Shown here: in pieces, positions 9,491-22,962 of the stretch | Position numbering within the stretch: the first letter of the stretch is position 1 | How the letters are laid out: every line of letters begins with the position of its first letter | DNA from: Auanema rhodensis | Lineage: Eukaryota; Nematoda; Chromadorea; Rhabditida; Rhabditidae | Assembly: GCA_964057225.1 (NCBI GenBank) | Contig: OZ059898.1 | Coordinates: 9,920,001-9,984,000 of the forward strand | Reading direction: 5' to 3' | Length of the DNA: 64,000 bases | Program-made: the position numbers and the translations under genes | The notes under the pieces: generated by a model | Databases searched by the model: none | The model's input: the letters and a program-made list of their open reading frames with translations, nothing else | What the model was told of the DNA's origin: nothing

Positions 9491-9663
9491 TAAAACAGTC
9501 TTTATAAAATATAAATGATATATTTTTATAAAAGTGAAGTTGCATCGTCCGGGACTCGAACCCGGGTCGCCCGCGTGGCAGGCGAGCATTCTACCACTGA
9601 ACCACCGATGCTTCGAAAATGTTAGATTGTTTCCGAAAAATTATGAAAAGTCAAGTTCTACTG
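9491..9663 (-). repeat. Representative ~173-bp tRNA cassette within a monomer
   Basis: In a plain monomer gttgaac is followed by gatttgaag; in cassette monomers about 173 bp replace the g at that point: ~50 bp (taaaacagtc...), the 71-bp tRNA gene, then ~52 bp ending in ttctactg before atttgaag. The same joint is used at all 40 copies, so the cassette entered the monomer once and was then amplified with it. Downstream of the tRNA (minus strand) a TTTT Pol III stop lies 7 nt after the discriminator base in most copies. Confidence 0.85.
9541..9611 (-). tRNA. tRNA-Gly(GCC), variant B, copy 1
   Basis: 71-nt cloverleaf: 7-bp acceptor, 4-bp D stem, CTGCCAC anticodon loop (GCC), 4-nt variable loop, 5-bp T stem, discriminator A. 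A box TGGTTCAGTGG; B box GGTTCGAGTCC. Variant B differs from the main sequence by G59 in the T loop and A66, which leaves a G7-A66 mismatch at the base of the acceptor stem. CCA is not encoded. Confidence 0.88.
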
Positions 9664-10174
9664 ATTTGAAGAGAATTGTAAGTTTTAGAAAAGAATTAAA
9701 GTTCAGCTATCTCTACTATTAACTGATTATCGGCTAAAATAAGATAACAGTTTTTATTGAAAGTTTCCATGATTAAGATTAAACAAAGAAAAAAAATCAA
9801 AGAGAAACACTTCTTGTTTACTTATTTGATTATAATACTTGAAATTCCAAAAACAGTAAAATAAAATTGAAAAAGCGACAAAAACAGTTGAACGATTTGA
9901 AGACAATTGTAAGTTGAAGAATAAAATTGAAGTTTAGCTCTCTCTACTATTAACTGAATGTCGGCTAAAATATGGTAACAGTTTTTATTAAAAGTTTCCA
10001 TGATTAAGATTAAACAAAGAAAAAAAATCAAAGAGAAACACTTCTTGTTTACTAATTTGATTATAACACTTGAAATTCCAAAAAAAGTAAAATAAAACTG
10101 TGAAAGCGGGTAAAACTGTTGAACTAAAACAGTCTTTATAAAATATAAATGATATATTTTTATAAAAGTGAAGT

Positions 10175-10245
10175 TGCATCGGCCGGGAATCGAACCCGGG
10201 TCGCCCGCGTGGCAGGCGAGCATTCTACCACTGAACCACCGATGC
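10175..10245 (-). tRNA. tRNA-Gly(GCC), canonical sequence A, copy 2
   Basis: Fully paired cloverleaf with anticodon GCC; B box GGTTCGATTCC fits the consensus and the acceptor stem GCATCGG/CCGATGC is perfect. Very close to the known insect and vertebrate tRNA-Gly(GCC). TTTT terminator 7 nt downstream. 634 bp from copy 1. Confidence 0.96.
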
Positions 10246-11268
10246 TTCGAAAATGTTAGATTGTTTCCGAAAAATTATGAAAAGTCAAGTTCTACTGATT
10301 TGAAGAGAATTGTAAGTTTTAGAAAATAATTAAAAATTAGTTCTCTCTACTATTAACTGATTGTCGGCTAAAATATGGTAACAGTTTTTATAAAAAGTTT
10401 CCATGATTAGGATTAAACAAAAAAAAGAATTAAAGAGAAACACTTTTTGTTTACTTATTTGATTATAATACTTGAAATTCCAAAAACAGTAGAATAAAAT
10501 TGAGAAATCGACAAAAACAGTTGAACGATTTGAAGAGAATTGTAAGTTTTAGAAAAGAATTAAAGTTCAGCTATCTCTACTATTAACTGACTATCGGCTA
10601 GAATAAGGTAACAGTTTTTATTGAAAGTTTCCATGATTAAGATTGAACAAAAAAAAAATTAGAGAGAAACACTTCTTGTTTACTTACTTGATTATAATAC
10701 TTGAAATTCCAAAAACAGTAAAATAAAATTGAGAAAGCGACAAAAACAGTTGAACGATTTGAAGACAATTGTAAGTTTAAGAAAAGAATTAAAGTTTAGC
10801 TTTGTCTACTATTAACTGATTATCGGCTGAAATATGGTGACAGTTTTTTTTTAAAAGTTTCCATGATTAAGATTAAACAAAGAAAAAAAAATCAAAGAGA
10901 AACACTTCTTGTTTACTAATTTGATTATAACACTTGAAATTCCAACAAAAGTAAAATAAAACTGTTAAAGCGAGTAAAACTGTTGAACAATTTGAAGACA
11001 ATTGTAAGTTGAAAAAAAAAATTAAAGTTTAGCTCTCTCTACTATCAACTGAATGTCGGCTAAAATATGATAACAGTTTTTATCAAAAGTTTCCATGATT
11101 AAGATTAAACAAAGAAAAAAATCAAAGAGAAACACTTCTTGTTTACTAATTTGATTATAACACTTGAAATTCCAACAAAAGTAAAATAAAACTGTGAAAG
11201 CGGGTAAAACTGTTGAACTAAAACAGTCTTTATAAAATATAAATGATATATTTTTATAAAAGTGAAGT

Positions 11269-11339
11269 TGCATCGTCCGGGACTCGAACCCGGGTCGCCC
11301 GCGTGGCAGGCGAGCATTCTACCACTGAACCACCGATGC
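11269..11339 (-). tRNA. tRNA-Gly(GCC), variant B, copy 3
   Basis: Variant B (G59, A66). Its surroundings from ~10330 repeat those of copy 1 at a 1,728-bp offset, so it is a recent duplicate of that unit. Confidence 0.88.
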
Positions 11340-12362
11340 TTCGAAAATGTTAGATTGTTTCCGAAAAATTATGAAAAGTCAAGTTCTACTGATTTGAAGA
11401 GAATTGTAAGTTTTAGAAAAGAATTAAAGTTCAGCTATCTCTACTATTAACTGATTATCGGCTAAAATAAGGTAACAGTTTTTATTGAAAGTTTCCATGA
11501 TTAAGATTAAACAAAGAAAAAAAATCAAAGAGAAACACTTCTTGTTTACTTATTTGATTATAATACTTGAAATTCCAAAAACAGTAGAATAAAATTGAGA
11601 AAGCAACATAAACAGTTGAACGATTTGAAGAGAATTGTAAGTTTAAGAAAAGAATTAAAGTTTAGCTTTGTCTAGTATTAACTGATTATCGGCTGAAATA
11701 AGGTAACAGTTTTTATTGAAAGTTTCCATGATTAAGATTAAACAAAGAAAAAAATCAAAGAGAAACACTTCTTGTTTACTTACTTGATTATAATACTTGA
11801 AATTCCAAAAACAGTAAAATAAAATTGAAAAAGCGACAAAAACAGTTGAACGATTTGAAGACAATTGTAAGTTGAAGAATAAAATAAAAGTTTAGCTCTC
11901 TCTACTATTAACTGAATGTCGGCTAAAATATGGTAACAGTTTTTATTAAAAGTTTCCATGATTAAGATTAAACAAAGAAAAAAAATCAAAGAGAAACACT
12001 TCTTGTTTACTAATTTGATTATAACACTTGAAATTCCAAAAAAAGTAAAATAAAACTGTGAAAGCGGGTAAAACTGTTGAACAATTTGAAGACAATTGTA
12101 AGTTGAAAAAAAAAATTAAAGTTTAGCTCTCTCTACTATCAACTGAATGTCGGCTAAAATATGATAACAGTTTTTATCAAAAGTTTCCATGATTAAGATT
12201 AAACAAAGAAAAAAATCAAAGAGAAACACTTCTTGTTTACTAATTTGATTATAACACTTGAAATTCCAAAAAAAGTAAAATAAAACTGTGAAAGCGGGTA
12301 AAACTGTTGAACTAAAACAGTCTTTATAAAATATAAATGATATATTTTTATAAAAGTGAAGT

Positions 12363-12433
12363 TGCATCGTCCGGGACTCGAACCCGGGTCGCCCGCGTGG
12401 CAGGCGAGCATTCTACCACTGAACCACCGATGC
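12363..12433 (-). tRNA. tRNA-Gly(GCC), variant B, copy 4
   Basis: Variant B. Exactly 1,094 bp from copy 3, i.e. four monomers plus one cassette. Confidence 0.88.
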
Positions 12434-12997
12434 TTCGAAAATGTTAGATTGTTTCCGAAAAATTATGAAAAGTCAAGTTCTACTGATTTGAAGAGAATTG
12501 TAAGTTTTAGAAAAGAATTAAAAATTAGTTCTCTCTACTATTAACTGATTGTCGGCTAAAATATGGTAACAGTTTTTATGAAAAGTTTCCATGATTAGGA
12601 TTAAACAAAGAAAAAAGAATCAAAGAGAAACACTTCTTGTTTACTTATTTGATTATAATACTTGAAATTCCGAAAACAGTAGAATAAAATGAAGAAAGCG
12701 ACAAAAACAGTTGAACGATTTGAAGAGAATTGTAAGTTTAAGAAAAGAATTAAAGTTTAGCTTTGTCTACTATTAACTGATTATTGGCTGAAATATGGTG
12801 ACAGTTTTTTATTAAAAGTTTCCATGATTAAGATTAAACAAAGAAAAAAATCAAAGAGAAACACTTCTTGTTTACTAATTTGATTATAACACTTGAAATT
12901 CCAACAAAAGTAAAATAAAACTGTGAAAGCGGGTAAAACTGTTGAACTAAAACAGTCTTTATAAAATATAAATGATATATTTTTATAAAAGTGAAGT

Positions 12998-13068
12998 TGC
13001 ATCGTCCGGGACTCGAACCCGGGTCGCCCGCGTGGCAGGCGAGCATTCTACCACTGAACCACCGATGC
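12998..13068 (-). tRNA. tRNA-Gly(GCC), variant B, copy 5
   Basis: Variant B, 635 bp from copy 4 (two monomers plus a cassette), one of the closest tRNA pairs. Confidence 0.88.
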
Positions 13069-13861
13069 TTCGAAAATGTTAGATTGTTTCCGAAAAATTA
13101 TGAAAAGTCAAGTTCTACTGATTTGAAGAGAATTGTAAGTTTTAGAAAAGAATTAAAGTTCAGCTATCTCTACTATTAACTGATTATCGGCTAAAATAAG
13201 GTAACAGTTTTTATTGAAAGTTTCCATGATTAAGATTAAACAAAGAAAAAAAATCAAAGAGAAACACTTCTTGTTTACTTATTTAATTATAATACTTGAA
13301 ATTCCAAAAACAGTAGAATAAAATAGAGAAAGCGACGAAAAAAGTTGAACGATTTGAAGAGAATTGTAAGTTTTAGAAAAGAATTAAAGTTCAGCTATCT
13401 CTAATATTAACTGATTATCGGCTAAAATAAGGTAACAGTTTTTATTGAAAGTTTCCATGATTAAGATTAAACAAAGAAAAAAATCAAAGAGAAACACTTC
13501 TTGTTTACTTACTTGATTATAATACTTGAAATTCCAAAAACAGTAAAATAAAATTGAAAAAGCGACAAAAACAGTTGAACGATTTGAAGACAATTGTAAG
13601 TTGAAGAATAAAATTAAAGTTTAGCTCTCTCTACTATTAACTGAATGTCGGCTAAAATATGGTAACAGTTTTTATTAAAAGTTTCCATGATTAAGATTAA
13701 ACAAAGAAAAAAAATCAAAGAGAAACACTTCTTGTTTACTAATTTGATTATAACACTTGAAATTCCAAAAAAAGTAAAATAAAACTGTGAAAGCGGGTAA
13801 AACTGTTGAACTAAAACAGTCTTTATAAAATATAAATGATATATTTTTATAAAAGTGAAGT

Positions 13862-13932
13862 TGCATCGGCCGGGAATCGAACCCGGGTCGCCCGCGTGGC
13901 AGGCGAGCATTCTACCACTGAACCACCGATGC
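13862..13932 (-). tRNA. tRNA-Gly(GCC), canonical, copy 6
   Basis: Sequence A with intact boxes; spacing 864 bp (three monomers plus cassette). Confidence 0.96.
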
Positions 13933-14954
13933 TTCGAAAATGTTAGATTGTTTCCGAAAAATTATGAAAAGTCAAGTTCTACTGATTTGAAGAGAATTGT
14001 AAGTTTTAGAAAATAATTAAAAATTAGTTCTCTCTACTATTAACTGATTGTCGGCTAAAATATGGTAACAGTTTTTATAAAAAGTTTCCATGATTAGGAT
14101 TAAACAAAAAAAAAAATTAAAGAGAAACACTTTTTGTTTACTTATTTGATTATAATACTTGAAATTCCAAAAACAGTAGAATAAAATTGAGAAATCGACA
14201 AAAACAGTTGAACGATTTGAAGAGAATTGTAAGTTTTAGAAAAGAATTAAAGTTCAGCTATCTCTACTATTAACTGACTATCGGCTAGAATAAGGTAACA
14301 GTTTTTATTGAAAGTTTCCATGATTAAGATTGAACAAAAAAAAATTAGAGAGAAACACTTCTTGTTTACTTACTTGATTATAATACTTGAAATTCCAAAA
14401 ACAGTAAAATAAAATTGAGAAAGCGACAAAAACAGTTGAACGATTTGAAGACAATTGTAAGTTTAAGAAAAGAATTAAAGTTTAGCTTTGTCTACTATTA
14501 ACTGATTATCGGCTGAAATATGGTGACAGTTTTTTTTTTAAAGTTTCCATGATTAAGATTAAACAAAGAAAAAAAAATCAAAGAGAAACACTTCTTGTTT
14601 ACTTACTTGATTATAATACTTGAAATTCCAACAAAAGTAAAGTAAAACTGTTAAAGCGAGTAAAACTGTTGAACAATTTGAAGACAATTGTAAGTTGAAA
14701 AAAAAAATTAAAGTTTAGCTCTCTCTACTATCAACTGAATGTCGGCTAAAATATGATAACAGTTTTTATCAAAAGTTTCCATGATTAAGATTAAACAAAG
14801 AAAAAAATCAAAGAGAAACACTTCTTGTTTACTAATTTGATTATAACACTTGAAATTCCAACAAAAGTAAAATAAAACTGTGAAAGCGGGTAAAACTGTT
14901 GAACTAAAACAGTCTTTATAAAATATAAATGATATATTTTTATAAAAGTGAAGT

Positions 14955-15025
14955 TGCATCGTCCGGGACTCGAACCCGGGTCGCCCGCGTGGCAGGCGAG
15001 CATTCTACCACTGAACCACCGATGC
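14955..15025 (-). tRNA. tRNA-Gly(GCC), variant B, copy 7
   Basis: Variant B; spacing 1,093 bp. Confidence 0.88.
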
Positions 15026-15821
15026 TTCGAAAATGTTAGATTGTTTCCGAAAAATTATGAAAAGTCAAGTTCTACTGATTTGAAGAGAATTGTAAGTTTT
15101 AGAAAAGAATTAAAGTTCAGCTATCTCTACTATTAACTGATTATCGGCTAAAATAAGGTAACAGTTTTTATTGAAAGTTTCCATGATTAAGATTAAACAA
15201 AGAAAAAAAATCAAAGAGAAACACTTCTTGTTTACTTATTTGATTATAATACTTGAAATTCCAAAAACAGTAGAATAAAATTGAGAAAGCAACATAAACA
15301 GTTGAACGATTTGAAGAGAATTGTAAGTTTAAGAAAAGAATTAAAGTTTAGCTTTGTCTACTATTAACTGATTATCGGCTGAAATATGGTGACAGTTTTT
15401 TATTAAAAGTTTCCATGATTAAGATTAAACAAAGAAAAAAAAATCAAAGAGAAACACTTCTTGTTTACTTATTTGATTATAACACTTGAAATTCCAACAA
15501 AAGTAAAGTAAAACTGTTAAAGCGAGTAAAACTGTTGAACGATTTGAAGACAATTGTAAGTTGAAAAAAAAAATTAAAGTTTAGCTCTCTCTACTATTAA
15601 CTGAATGTCGGCTGAAATAAGGTAACAGTTTTTATTAAAAGTTTCCATGATTTAGATTAAACAAAGAAAAAAAATCAAAGAGAAACACTTCTTGTTTACT
15701 AATTTGATTATAACACTTGAAAATCCAACAAAAGTAAAATAAAACTGTGAAAGCGGGTAAAACTGTTGAACTAAAACAGTCTTTATAAAATATAAATGAT
15801 ATATTTTTATAAAAGTGAAGT

Positions 15822-15892
15822 TGCATCGGCCGGGAATCGAACCCGGGTCGCCCGCGTGGCAGGCGAGCATTCTACCACTGAACCACCGATGC
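15822..15892 (-). tRNA. tRNA-Gly(GCC), canonical, copy 8
   Basis: Sequence A; spacing 867 bp. Its leading monomer carries an aaaatccaac variant that also marks copy 9. Confidence 0.96.
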
Positions 15893-16915
15893 TTCGAAAA
15901 TGTTAGATTGTTTCCGAAAAATTATGAAAAGTCAAGTTCTACTGATTTGAAGAGAATTGTAAGTTTTAGAAAATAATTAAAAATTAGTTCTCTCTACTAT
16001 TAACTGATTGTCGGCTAAAATATGGTAACAGTTTTTATAAAAAGTTTCCATGATTAGGATTAAACAAAAAAAAGAATTAAAGAGAAACACTTTTTGTTTA
16101 CTTATTTGATTATAATACTTGAAATTCCAAAAACAGTAGAATAAAATTGAGAAATCGACAAAAACAGTTGAACGATTTGAAGAGAATTGTAAGTTTTAGA
16201 AAAGAATTAAAGTTCAGCTATCTCTACTATTAACTGACTATCGGCTAGAATAAGGTAACAGTTTTTATTGAAAGTTTCCATGATTAAGATTGAACAAAAA
16301 AAAATTAGAGAGAAACACTTCTTGTTTACTTATTTGATTATAATACTTGAAATTCCAAAAACAGTAGAATAAAATTGAGAAAGCAACATAAACAGTTGAA
16401 CGATTTGAAGAGAATTGTAAGTTTAAGAAAAGAATTAAAGTTTAGCTTTGTCTACTATTAACTGATTATCGGCTGAAATATGGTGACAGTTTTTTATTAA
16501 AAGTTTCCATGATTAAGATTAAACAAAGAAAAAAAAATCAAAGAGAAACACTTCTTGTTTACTTATTTGATTATAACACTTGAAATTCCAACAAAAGTAA
16601 AGTAAAACTGTTAAAGCGAGTAAAACTGTTGAACGATTTGAAGACAATTGTAAGTTGAAAAAAAAAATTAAAGTTTAGCTCTCTCTACTATTAACTGAAT
16701 GTCGGCTGAAATAAGGTAACAGTTTTTATTAAAAGTTTCCATGATTTAGATTAAACAAAGAAAAAAAATCAAAGAGAAACACTTCTTGTTTACTAATTTG
16801 ATTATAACACTTGAAAATCCAACAAAAGTAAAATAAAACTGTGAAAGCGGGTAAAACTGTTGAACTAAAACAGTCTTTATAAAATATAAATGATATATTT
16901 TTATAAAAGTGAAGT

Positions 16916-16986
16916 TGCATCGGCCGGGAATCGAACCCGGGTCGCCCGCGTGGCAGGCGAGCATTCTACCACTGAACCACCGATGC
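16916..16986 (-). tRNA. tRNA-Gly(GCC), canonical, copy 9
   Basis: Sequence A; the flanking ~350 bp repeat those of copy 8 at a 1,094-bp offset. Confidence 0.96.
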
Positions 16987-17779
16987 TTCGAAAATGTTAG
17001 ATTGTTTCCGAAAAATTATGAAAAGTCAAGTTCTACTGATTTGAAGAGAATTGTAAGTTTTAGAAAAGAATTGAAGTTCAGCTATCTCTACTATTAACTG
17101 ATTATCGGCTAAAATAAGGTAACAGTTTTTATTGAAAGTTTCCATGATTAAGATTAAACAAAGAAAAAAAATCAAAGAGAAACACTTCTTGTTTACTTAT
17201 TTAATTATAATACTTGAAATTCCAAAAACAGTAGAATAAAATAGAGAAAGCGACGAAAAAAGTTGAACGATTTGAAGAGAATTGTAAGTTTTAGAAAAGA
17301 ATTAAAGTTCAGCTATCTCTACTATTAACTGATTATCGGCTAAAATAAGGTAACAGTTTTTATTGAAAGTTTCCATGATTAAGATTAAACAAAGAAAAAA
17401 ATCAAAGAGAAACACTTCTTGTTTACTTACTTGATTATAATACTTGAAATTCCAAAAACAGTAAAATAAAATTGAAAAAGCGACAAAAACAGTTGAACGA
17501 TTTGAAGACAATTGTAAGTTGAAGAATAAAATAAAAGTTTAGCTCTCTCTACTATTAACTGAATGTCGGCTAAAATAAGGTAACAGTTTTTATTAAAAGT
17601 TTCCATGATTAAGATTAAACAAAGAAAAAAAATCAAAGAGAAACACTTCTTGTTTACTAATTTGATTATAACACTTGAAATTCCAAAAAAAGTAAAATAA
17701 AACTGTGAAAGCGGGTAAAACTGTTGAACTAAAACAGTCTTTATAAAATATAAATGATATATTTTTATAAAAGTGAAGT

Positions 17780-17850
17780 TGCATCGGCCGGGAATCGAAC
17801 CCGGGTCGCCCGCGTGGCAGGCGAGCATTCTACCACTGAACCACCGATGC
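17780..17850 (-). tRNA. tRNA-Gly(GCC), canonical, copy 10
   Basis: Sequence A; spacing 864 bp. Confidence 0.96.
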
Positions 17851-18873
17851 TTCGAAAATGTTAGATTGTTTCCGAAAAATTATGAAAAGTCAAGTTCTAC
17901 TGATTTGAAGAGAATTGTAAGTTTTAGAAAATAATTAAAAATTAGTTCTCTCTACTATTAACTGATTGTCGGCTAAAATATGGTAACAGTTTTTATAAAA
18001 AGTTTCCATGATTAGGATTAAACAAAAAAAAGAATTAAAGAGAAACACTTTTTGTTTACTTATTTGATTATAATACTTGAAATTCCAAAAACAGTAGAAT
18101 AAAATTGAGAAATCGACAAAAACAGTTGAACGATTTGAAGAGAATTGTAAGTTTTAGAAAAGAATTAAAGTTCAGCTATCTCTACTATTAACTGACTATC
18201 GGCTAGAATAAGGTAACAGTTTTTATTGAAAGTTTCCATGATTAAGATTGAACAAAAAAAAAATTAGAGAGAAACACTTTTTGTTTACTTACTTGATTAT
18301 AATACTTGAAATTCCAAAAACAGTAAAATTAAATTGAGAAAGCGACAAAAACAGTTGAACGATTTGAAGACAATTGTAAGTTTAAGAAAAGAATTAAAGT
18401 TTAGCTTTGTCTACTATTAACTGATTATCGGCTGAAATATGGTGACAGTTTTTTTTTAAAAGTTTCCATGATTAAGATTAAACAAAGAAAAAAAAATCAA
18501 AGAGAAACACTTCTTGTTTACTAATTTGATTATAACACTTGAAATTCCAACAAAAGTAAAGTAAAACTGTTAAAGCGAGTAAAACTGTTGAACAATTTGA
18601 AGACAATTGTAAGTTGAAAAAAAAAATTAAAGTTTAGCTCTCTCTACTATCAACTGAATGTCGGCTAAAATATGATAACAGTTTTTGTCAAAAGTTTCCA
18701 TGATTAAGATTAAACAAAGAAAAAAATCAAAGAGAAACACTTCTTGTTTACTAATTTGATTATAACACTTGAAATTCCAACAAAAGTAAAATAAAACTGT
18801 GAAAGCGGGTAAAACTGTTGAACTAAAACAGTCTTTATAAAATATTAATGATATATTTTTATAAAAGTGAAGT

Positions 18874-18944
18874 TGCATCGTCCGGGACTCGAACCCGGGT
18901 CGCCCGCGTGGCAGGCGAGCATTCTACCACTGAACCACCGATGC
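18874..18944 (-). tRNA. tRNA-Gly(GCC), variant B, copy 11
   Basis: Variant B; spacing 1,094 bp. One private change in the flank (aatattaatg instead of aatataaatg). Confidence 0.87.
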
Positions 18945-19506
18945 TTCGAAAATGTTAGATTGTTTCCGAAAAATTATGAAAAGTCAAGTTCTACTGATTT
19001 GAAGAGAATTGTAAGTTTTAGAAAAGAATTAAAGTTCAGCTATCTCTACTATTAACTGATTATCGGCTAAAATAAGGTAACAGTTTTTATTGAAAGTTTC
19101 CATGATTAAGATTAAACAAAGAAAAAAAATCAAAGAGAAACACTTCTTGTTTACTTATTTGATTATAATACTTGAAATTCCAAAAACAGTAGAATAAAAT
19201 AGAGAAAGCGACGAAAAAAGTTGAACGATTTGAAGAGAATTGTAAGTTTTAGAAAAGAATTAAAGTTCAGCTATCTCTACTATTAACTGATTATCGGCTA
19301 AAATAAGGTAACAGTTTTTATTGAAAGTTTCCATGATTAAGATTAAACAAAGAAAAAAATCAAAGAGAAACACTTCTTGTTTACTAATTTGATTATAACA
19401 CTTGAAATTCCAACAAAAGTAAAATAAAACTGTGAAAGCGGGTAAAACTGTTGAACTAAAACAGTCTTTATAAAATATAAATGATATATTTTTATAGAAG
19501 TGAAGT

Positions 19507-19577
19507 TGCATCGGCCGGGAATCGAACCCGGGTCGCCCGCGTGGCAGGCGAGCATTCTACCACTGAACCACCGATGC
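19507..19577 (-). tRNA. tRNA-Gly(GCC), canonical body but altered terminator, copy 12
   Basis: Sequence A. The usual TTTT 7 nt downstream is changed to TTCT (plus strand atagaagtg), so the next T4 run is roughly 30 nt further on and the 3' trailer would be longer. Confidence 0.92.
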
Positions 19578-20371
19578 TTCGAAAATGTTAGATTGTTTCC
19601 GAAAAATTATGAAAAGTCAAGTTCTACTGATTTGAAGAGAATTGTAAGTTTTAGAAAAGAATTAAAGTTCAGCTATCTCTACTATTAACTGATTATCGGC
19701 TAAAATAAGGTAACAGTTTTTATTGAAAGTTTCCATGATTAAGATTAAACAAAGAAAAAAAATCAAAGAGAAACAATTTTTGTTTACTTATTTGATTATA
19801 ATACTTGAAATTCCAAAAACAGTAGAATAAAATTGAGAAATCGACAAAAACAGTTGAACGATTTGAAGAGAATTGTAAGTTTTAGAAAAGAATTAAAGTT
19901 CAGCTATCTCTACTATTAACTGACTATCGGCTAGAATAAGGTAACAGTTTTTATTGAAAGTTTCCATGATTAAGATTAAACAAAGAAAAAAAATCAAAGA
20001 GAAACACTTCTTGTTTACTAATTTGATTATAACACTTGAAATTCCAACAAAAGTAAAGTAAAACTGTTAAAGCGAGTAAAACTGTTGAACAATTTGAAGA
20101 CAATTGTAAGTTGAAAAAAAAAATTAAAGTTTAGCTCTCTCTACTATCAACTGAATGTCGGCTAAAATATGATAACAGTTTTTATCAAAAGTTTCCATGA
20201 TTAAGATTAAACAAAGAAAAAAAATCAAAGAGAAACACTTCTTGTTTACTAATTTGATTATAACACTTGAAATTCCAACAAAAGTAAAAAAAAACTGTGA
20301 AAGCGGGTAAAACTGTTGAACTAAAACAGTCTTTATAAAATATAAATGATATTTTTTTATAAAAGTGAAGT

Positions 20372-20442
20372 TGCATCGTCCGGGACTCCAACCCGGGTCG
20401 CCCGCGTGGCAGGCGAGCATTCTACCACTGAACCACCGATGC
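20372..20442 (-). pseudogene. tRNA-Gly(GCC)-like, variant C, B-box mutant, copy 13
   Basis: Variant B background (G59, A66) plus C56 to G: the B box reads GGTTGGAGTCC. C56 is nearly invariant, pairs with G19 and is bound by TFIIIC, so transcription and folding should suffer. Probable pseudogene. Confidence 0.75.
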
Positions 20443-21464
20443 TTCGAAAATGTTAGATTGTTTCCGAAAAATTATGAAAAGTCAAGTTCTACTGATTTGA
20501 AGAGAATTGTAAGTTTTAGAAAAGAATTAAAGTTCAGCTATCTCTACTATTAACTGATTATCGGCTAAAATAAGGTAACAGTTTTTATCAAAAGTTTCCA
20601 TGATTAAGATTAAACAAAGAAAAAAATCAAAGAGAAACACTTCTTGTTTACTAATTTGATTATAACACTTGAAATTCCAAAAACAGTAGAATAAAATTGA
20701 AAAAGCGACAAAAACAGTTGAACGATTTGAAGACAATTGTAAGTTGAAGAATAAAATTAAAGTTTAGCTCTCTCTACTATTAACTGAATGTCGGCTAAAA
20801 TATGGTAACAGTTTTTATTGAAAGTTTCCATGATTAAGATTGAACAAAAAAAAAATTAGAGAGAAACACTTCTTGTTTACTTACTTGATTATAATACTTG
20901 AAATTCCAAAAACAGTAAAATTAAATTGAGAAAACGACAAAAACAGTTGAACGATTTGAAGACAATTGTAAGTTTAAGAAAAGAATTAAAGTTTAGCTTT
21001 GTCTACTATTAACTGATTATCGGCTGAAATATGGTGACAGTTTTTTTTTTAAAGTTTCCATGATTAAGATTAAACAAAGAAAAAAAAATCGAATAGAAAT
21101 ACTTCTTGTTTACTAATTTGATTATAACACTTGAAATTCCAACAAAAGTAAAGTAAAACTGTTAAAGCGAGTAAAACTGTTGAACAATTTGAAGACAATT
21201 GTAAGTTGAAAAAAAAATTAAAGTTTAGCTCTCTCTACTATCAACTGAATGTCGGCTAAAATATGATAACAGTTTTTATCAAAAGTTTCCATGATTAAGA
21301 TTAAACAAAGAAAAAAATCAAAGAGAAACACTTCTTGTTTACTAATTTGATTATAACACTTGAAATTCCAACAAAAGTAAAATAAAACTGTGAAAGCGGG
21401 TAAAACTGTTGAACTAAAACAGTCTCTATAAAATATAAATGATATATTTTTATAAAAGTGAAGT

Positions 21465-21535
21465 TGCATCGTCCGGGACTCGAACCCGGGTCGCCCGCGT
21501 GGCAGGCGAGCATTCTACCACTGAACCACCGATGC
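21465..21535 (-). tRNA. tRNA-Gly(GCC), variant B, copy 14
   Basis: Variant B; spacing 1,093 bp; flank has a private ctctataaa change. Confidence 0.87.
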
Positions 21536-22097
21536 TTCGAAAATGTTAGATTGTTTCCGAAAAATTATGAAAAGTCAAGTTCTACTGATTTGAAGAGAAT
21601 TGTAAGTTTTAGAAAAGAATTAAAGTTCAGCTATCTCTACTATTAACTGATTATCGGCTAAAATAAGGTAACAGTTTTCATTGAAAGTTTCCATGATTAA
21701 GATTAAACAAAGAAAAAAAATCAAAGAGAAACACTTCTTGTTTACTTATTTGATTATAATACTTGAAATTCCAAAAACAGTAGAATAAAATTGAAAAAGC
21801 GACAAAAACAGTTGAACGATTTGAAGACAATTGTAAGTTGAAGAATAAAATTAAAGTTTAGCTCTCTCTACTATTAACTGAATGTCGGCTAAAATATGGT
21901 AACAGTTTTCATTAAAAGTTTCCATGATTAAGATTAAACAAAGAAAAAAATCAAAGAGAAACACTTCTTGTTTACTAATTTTATTATAACACTTGAAATT
22001 CCAACAAAAGTAAAATAAAACTGTGAAAGCGGGTAAAACTGTTGAACTAAAACAGTCTTTATAAAATATAAATGATATATTTTTATAAAAGTGAAGT

Positions 22098-22168
22098 TGC
22101 ATCGGCCGGGAATCGAACCCGGGTCGCCCGCGTGGCAGGCGAGCATTCTACCACTGAACCACCGATGC
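22098..22168 (-). tRNA. tRNA-Gly(GCC), canonical, copy 15
   Basis: Sequence A; 633 bp from copy 14. Confidence 0.96.
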
Positions 22169-22962
22169 TTCGAAAATGTTAGATTGTTTCCGAAAAATTA
22201 TGAAAAGTCAAGTTCTACTGATTTGAAAAGAATTGTAAGTTTTAGAAAATAATTAAAAATTAGTTCTCTCTACTATTAACTGATTGTCGGCTAAAATATG
22301 GTAACAGTTTTTATAAAAAGTTTCCATGATTAGGATTAAACAAAAAAAAGAATTAAAGAGAAACAATTTTTGTTTACTTATTTGATTATAATACTTGAAA
22401 TTCCAAAAACAGTAGAATAAAATTGAGAAATCGACAAAAACAGTTGAACGATTTGAAGAGAATTGTAAGTTTTAGAAAAGAATTAAAGTTCAGCTATCTC
22501 TACTATTAACTGACTATCGGCTAGAATAAGGTAACAGTTTTTATTGAAAGTTTCCATGATTAAGATTAAACAAAGAAAAAAAAATCAAAGAGAAACACTT
22601 CTTGTTTACTAATTTGATTATAACACTTGAAATTCCAACAAAAGTAAAGTAAAACTGTTAAAGCGAGTAAAACTGTTGAACAATTTGAAGACAATTGTAA
22701 GTTGAAAAAAAAAATTAAAGTTTAGCTCTCTCTACTATCAACTGAATGTCGGCTAAAATATGATAACAGTTTTTATCAAAAGTTTCCATGATTAAGATTA
22801 AACAAAGAAAAAAAATCAAAGAGAAACACTTCTTGTTTACTAATTTGATTATAACACTTGAAATTCCAACAAAAGTAAAAAAAAACTGTGAAAGCGGGTA
22901 AAACTGTTGAACTAAAACAGTCTTTATAAAATATAAATGATATTTTTTTATAAAAGTGAAGT

